Below are positions 61,108-64,000 of a DNA stretch of 64,000 nucleotides, one piece after another (within the stretch, counting starts at the first letter, position 1; each line of letters begins with the position of its first letter). The notes below the pieces were generated by a model. That model saw only the letters and a program-made list of their open reading frames with translations, did no database searches and was not told the origin of the DNA. A program made the position numbers and the translations under genes. The stretch comes from an uncultured Lachnospiraceae bacterium (GTDB lineage Bacteria; Bacillota; Clostridia; Lachnospirales; Lachnospiraceae), in assembly GCA_947165025.1 (NCBI GenBank), contig CAMUYQ010000008.1, forward strand, positions 62,001-126,000. The letters are read 5' to 3'.

Positions 61108-61617
61108 TCAATGACCGGCGGCCTCGATCCTGTGCTTGATCTCTTCCGCGCGCGCGATGACCTTTTCCTTCCAGTCATCATCCTGTGCTTCGAGCTGGTA
61201 CGCCTCAAACCCGTACTGTCTGCCGAGTGAGCAGATGACCGATTCGTCGTCGACATGAAGCGATATCCTGTACATGCTCGGGACCTTCTGCGGAAGTATC
61301 TGTTTGCGGTCTCTCTGGACCTCAGCCAGATGCCGCTGTCCGTTTATGATCCCGTCAAACTTCACACCGTACAGGAAGAACAGATGCCTGATGTATCGCT
61401 GGCTTCTGAACGACGACGTATATACCCACACCTCGTATCCCGTCTTCTGAAGCGAATTGATAAGCTCCGGAGTGCCGAGCCGCAGTCGTTCCTTATATAT
61501 CCTGTTAAACGGGAAACGCAGCTCAGGTTCTGTTTTATGAGTCTCGGGCGAGACGAACAGAACCTCGTCAAGATCAAATGACACTCGCATCTTTTCCTGT
61601 GTATTGTTATTTTTCAT
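61108..61617 (-). CDS. Small HAD-like hydrolase
   Basis: 169 residues from the ATG at 61617, overlapping the upstream ParB-HAD gene by 11 nt. HAD motifs: I VSFDLDEVLFVSP (DxDEV in place of DxDGT), II EVWVYTSSFRSQRYI, a Lys region DRKQILPQK, and IV ISLHVDDESVICSLG with the acidic pair intact. It is therefore probably catalytically competent. The sequence RLGTPELINSLQKTGYEVWV closely parallels the HAD half of its neighbour, so the two are paralogues. The substrate is unknown; metal-dependent phosphatase activity is inferred. Confidence 0.75.
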   Translation of the reverse strand: MKNNNTQEKMRVSFDLDEVLFVSPETHKTEPELRFPFNRIYKERLRLGTPELINSLQKTGYEVWVYTSSFRSQRYIRHLFFLYGVKFDGIINGQRHLAEVQRDRKQILPQKVPSMYRISLHVDDESVICSLGRQYGFEAYQLEAQDDDWKEKVIARAEEIKHRIEAAGH

Positions 61618-62485
61618 CCCGCTCGATCCTGTCGATTGCATCAATAACAGCTGAAGACCAGTTCTGTGCAGGAGCTTGAACAGCCTCTTCGCGAAAATCA
61701 CCCGACCCGGTATTTGTCGAAAGAACCATCTCCCTGTCTATATGAAGAGTCCTGCTGTACTTGTTCTTAAACAGTTCTTCCATCTTCCTGGCGGCGCCCG
61801 ACTTCTTAACGCTCTTTCCTTTCAGTCCGGTAACGATACCGTCAACGCTCACAGCATAATGCGCAAAAAATCTCCTGATATCATCAACGCTGAAAAAGTT
61901 TGCCGAATAAACCCATATGTCATAACCCCTGAGCCGCAGGTTCTGAATGAGAGCCGGAACTCCGAGGCTTAAGCGCTTTTTCTGTAGTCCGAAAAGAGGT
62001 ATACCGCGACGTTTTTCAACGGTATCCGAACCGTCCGGTGCGAATATGACCTCATCAAGATCGATCGTCGCTCGCTTCTCGTGTGTTGACGCTTCAAGTA
62101 TCTTTTTGATGTCGCCCTCGTAAACACCGTTCACAATGCTTATCGGAACGCTTCGTACCGACAGCCTGAGTGCGGCCATCCATCTGTGATGTCCGTTGAG
62201 GATCATATATCCGGAAGGACGTATCTTCTGTACATACAGAGGCTCATCCATGAGCGGCAGGGCCTTCTTTTTGTTGTCTACGAACCGGGAAACGTATGAA
62301 GATATTATGCCCATGTTCGGTCCTATATCCGGAAAACAGAATTCATCTTCGGGATTGGGCCGAAGCTTTTGGGGATTGATACGTCTTACGAAAAGACGCT
62401 CGATAAATGAAGCCTTTACAGGTACTGCCGTATTTCGCTGTTTGAGCGCTTCCTCTTCCACGAATATTTCAAGATCGGTCTTCAT
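61607..62485 (-). CDS. ParB/sulfiredoxin-like domain fused to a HAD-like domain
   Basis: 292 residues. The N-terminal part (about 35-130) ends in YMILNGHHRWMAALRLSVRS, the GHHRW signature of ParB/Srx nucleotide-binding folds such as free serine kinase and CTP-binding ParB proteins. The C-terminal part (about 140-285) is HAD-like: ATIDLDEVIFAPDGSD, GYDIWVYSANFFSV, and motif IV LHIDREMVLS, where the second acid is replaced by Arg. The HAD part may thus be inactive or altered. It overlaps its HAD paralogue downstream by 11 nt. There is no recognition helix, so chromosome partition is unlikely. Nucleotide-dependent phosphate chemistry is a guess. Confidence 0.75.
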   Translation of the reverse strand: MKTDLEIFVEEEALKQRNTAVPVKASFIERLFVRRINPQKLRPNPEDEFCFPDIGPNMGIISSYVSRFVDNKKKALPLMDEPLYVQKIRPSGYMILNGHHRWMAALRLSVRSVPISIVNGVYEGDIKKILEASTHEKRATIDLDEVIFAPDGSDTVEKRRGIPLFGLQKKRLSLGVPALIQNLRLRGYDIWVYSANFFSVDDIRRFFAHYAVSVDGIVTGLKGKSVKKSGAARKMEELFKNKYSRTLHIDREMVLSTNTGSGDFREEAVQAPAQNWSSAVIDAIDRIERDEK

Positions 62486-62491
62486 CGTTTA

Positions 62492-64000
62492 TCACCTTTG
62501 GTCAAGTGCATCGTTAAGTTCTTCGCATCCGTCAAGAACAAATCTTCCGTCCTTTATTATATAAACACTTTCGCCGTTACGCACGCTCCTGATATATCCA
62601 AGTTCATCGTACGGGATCGTGATATCGGTATGGCACTGGAAATAAGCTTTCTCCGGATCCTCATTTCTCTTTGCCGATATCTCGTTCTGTCTTGCGATGA
62701 TCTCCTTCCCGTCGGGATTGTAAACCTTCACATCTTCCTCATGGCTGTAGCACGTATCCCCGACGGCAAAGTGCGGACCTGTCTTCTCGGCGATCAGTAT
62801 GGGAAGTCTTCCCTCAATGTCATAGTCCCTTCCCATCCTGTATGCGGTCGTGTTCGTGCCTATCGCAAACTCTCCTATAGGAAGCGTATCGTGCCTGTGA
62901 AGTATGTTGTCCCTGATGAACTTTCTGCCCTCTTCGGGATCATCATAGTTATCGCACGAATAGTCCGTTATCATTCCGTCGGTAAATGTGATCGTAAGAT
63001 TTTTATAAAGAAGTCCGTTCAGGAAAACCTTCGTTACGTTCAGGACGCCGTTTGTACCTTTAAGCTGCGGGGAAGTGAACACTTCGCCGACCGGGATGTT
63101 GACATCCGCAACGCAGTTCTCAAACTTTGTTTCCTTTGAAGGGTCAGCTGTCGGATGAAGCGCCACCGTTATATCGGTCCTGTTGTTGCCGCAACCCTTT
63201 ATCTCAACAAAGTCTCCCGTATCGAGTGCATCGATCATGCACTGCTGGATCCTCTCGTACTTTTTGTATGACAGTGTGTTGAGCTTTACCGTGTCCGTGA
63301 ATATCTTTTCAAAATCATTTCCGATCATCGGTACCGGAAATGCGATGATAGTAAAGCTTCTCTCTTCTCCGATTATGTATCTGTTTACGATCTCGGATGC
63401 CTTGGCGGCATATGATACCGACAGCTTCTGTGTCTTATCGGTATGCTTTATGACGCCTTCCTTTATCGTGGGAGTAAAAGGCTCCTCTCCGAACGTTTCG
63501 ACAACGGCAGGTCCCGCATGCGTGTTTGCAAGTTCTTTTCTCTCACCGTACGCTGCCTCGAGAACCTCGAGCCTTCTTGTTACAAAAGCGGGATCGATGA
63601 AGATCGCGGCATCATCCTTATGATCGTAATCATACTGCCTGTTTGCTATCGCACCGTAAAATCCGATCTTAGATGCGGCCGATCTTGTCAGTGCAAGAGA
63701 ACCTGCCCTGTATATGACACTCTTTAATCCCATGTCATCAAAGTTTTTGACGGCAGCTCTTATCATCCTCTCAAACCCGAGGCTGTATCTGATGTTAACG
63801 CTTCTCTTTTTATCAAGCGGTTTGCCGGCCTTTATAAAGCCCGTCCTGTAGCCTTCGGTGAAAGTATCCGCCATCAGCTTTACCGTCTCTTCGGGAAGCG
63901 ATGACATGAAACGTGCGATCTTTTTTTCTTCTTCAGTCACGTATTCTCCGGACAGATACAGATATCTGTCATCGTCAAGATCTTCATCGCACACTATCCG
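62492..64000 (-). CDS. M29-like aminopeptidase (5' end outside the window)
   Basis: About 503 residues are visible. The frame remains open to the last base, and the only start near the edge is a weak GTG at 63994, so the gene most likely continues beyond the window. The C-terminal domain has the likely metal ligands of thermophilic-type M29 aminopeptidases: NIPVGEVFTSPQLKG (Glu), LPIGEFAIGTNTTAYR (Glu), GPHFAVGDTCY (His) and QCHTDITIPYDELG (His, Asp). The N-terminal half is an additional domain not found in the short 410-residue members. It should release N-terminal amino acids in the cytoplasm. The ParB-HAD gene starts 6 nt downstream. Confidence 0.82.
   Translation of the reverse strand, partial: RIVCDEDLDDDRYLYLSGEYVTEEEKKIARFMSSLPEETVKLMADTFTEGYRTGFIKAGKPLDKKRSVNIRYSLGFERMIRAAVKNFDDMGLKSVIYRAGSLALTRSAASKIGFYGAIANRQYDYDHKDDAAIFIDPAFVTRRLEVLEAAYGERKELANTHAGPAVVETFGEEPFTPTIKEGVIKHTDKTQKLSVSYAAKASEIVNRYIIGEERSFTIIAFPVPMIGNDFEKIFTDTVKLNTLSYKKYERIQQCMIDALDTGDFVEIKGCGNNRTDITVALHPTADPSKETKFENCVADVNIPVGEVFTSPQLKGTNGVLNVTKVFLNGLLYKNLTITFTDGMITDYSCDNYDDPEEGRKFIRDNILHRHDTLPIGEFAIGTNTTAYRMGRDYDIEGRLPILIAEKTGPHFAVGDTCYSHEEDVKVYNPDGKEIIARQNEISAKRNEDPEKAYFQCHTDITIPYDELGYIRSVRNGESVYIIKDGRFVLDGCEELNDALDQR

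Overview
The window is a densely packed, mid-GC Firmicutes chromosome segment, most likely from a Clostridia of the Lachnospiraceae type (inference). The grounds are a Trp T-box leader, a HrcA/CIRCE box, AGGAGG ribosome sites, extended -10 (TGn-TATAAT) promoters, a DUF6320 operon, and a small protein family that I recall mainly from Lachnospiraceae. No tRNA, rRNA, IS element, prophage or CRISPR array was seen. Both ends cut a gene: ppk on the left and an M29 aminopeptidase on the right.

Layout. 1-4245 (-): chorismate mutase, a DUF815 AAA+ ATPase, exopolyphosphatase and polyphosphate kinase, apparently one operon. 4368-4811 (+): a zinc-ribbon membrane protein. 4880-14442 (-): a signalling block of two HD-GYP proteins, a 1398-residue hybrid histidine kinase with a periplasmic-type propeller sensor, and a response regulator. 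14544-17518 (+): MurD-like ligase, CapA-like protein and YgjP-like metallopeptidase. 17539-19418 (+): Trp T-box leader and stand-alone trpB2. 19497-21264 (-): metallophosphoesterase and SGNH hydrolase. Then DegV (+), a membrane diguanylate cyclase (-), and a + operon of HSL-type hydrolase, condensation-fold acyltransferase and DUF6320 protein. 27251-31221 (-): secreted Ig-like protein, alpha/beta hydrolase, HAD lipoprotein and SDR. 31248-32178 holds two decayed genes. 32256-34283 (+): a second hybrid kinase and a 57-residue secreted peptide. From 34258 to the end everything is on the minus strand: two membrane proteins, clpB, argS, queH, a GGDEF-EAL protein, purL, radA, a small conserved protein, clpC, a cohesin-like acidic membrane protein, an SH3b-glucosaminidase, a zinc-ribbon/HTH protein, purD-purN-purM-purE, a HAD/ParB-HAD pair and the aminopeptidase.

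Themes. Cyclic di-GMP is well represented: one cyclase, two HD-GYP proteins and one EAL protein with a degenerate GGDEF. Purine synthesis (purE, M, N, D, L) and protein quality control (clpB, clpC, radA) fill the right half.

Most unusual content. Three intergenic elements of 130-160 bp (17866-17997, 39207-39343, 41232-41391) share internal sequence, but each is closed by a different, self-complementary 16-23 bp arm. Two of them carry one hairpin with an identical plan: a 13-nt loop, a 3-bp stem, an A-A mismatch and an outer stem, with compensatory base-pair changes. This looks like an undescribed structured repeat or RNA family. Also notable are three genes whose -10 box lies 6-8 nt before the ATG (probable leaderless mRNAs) and a ParB-like/HAD fusion overlapping a second HAD gene.
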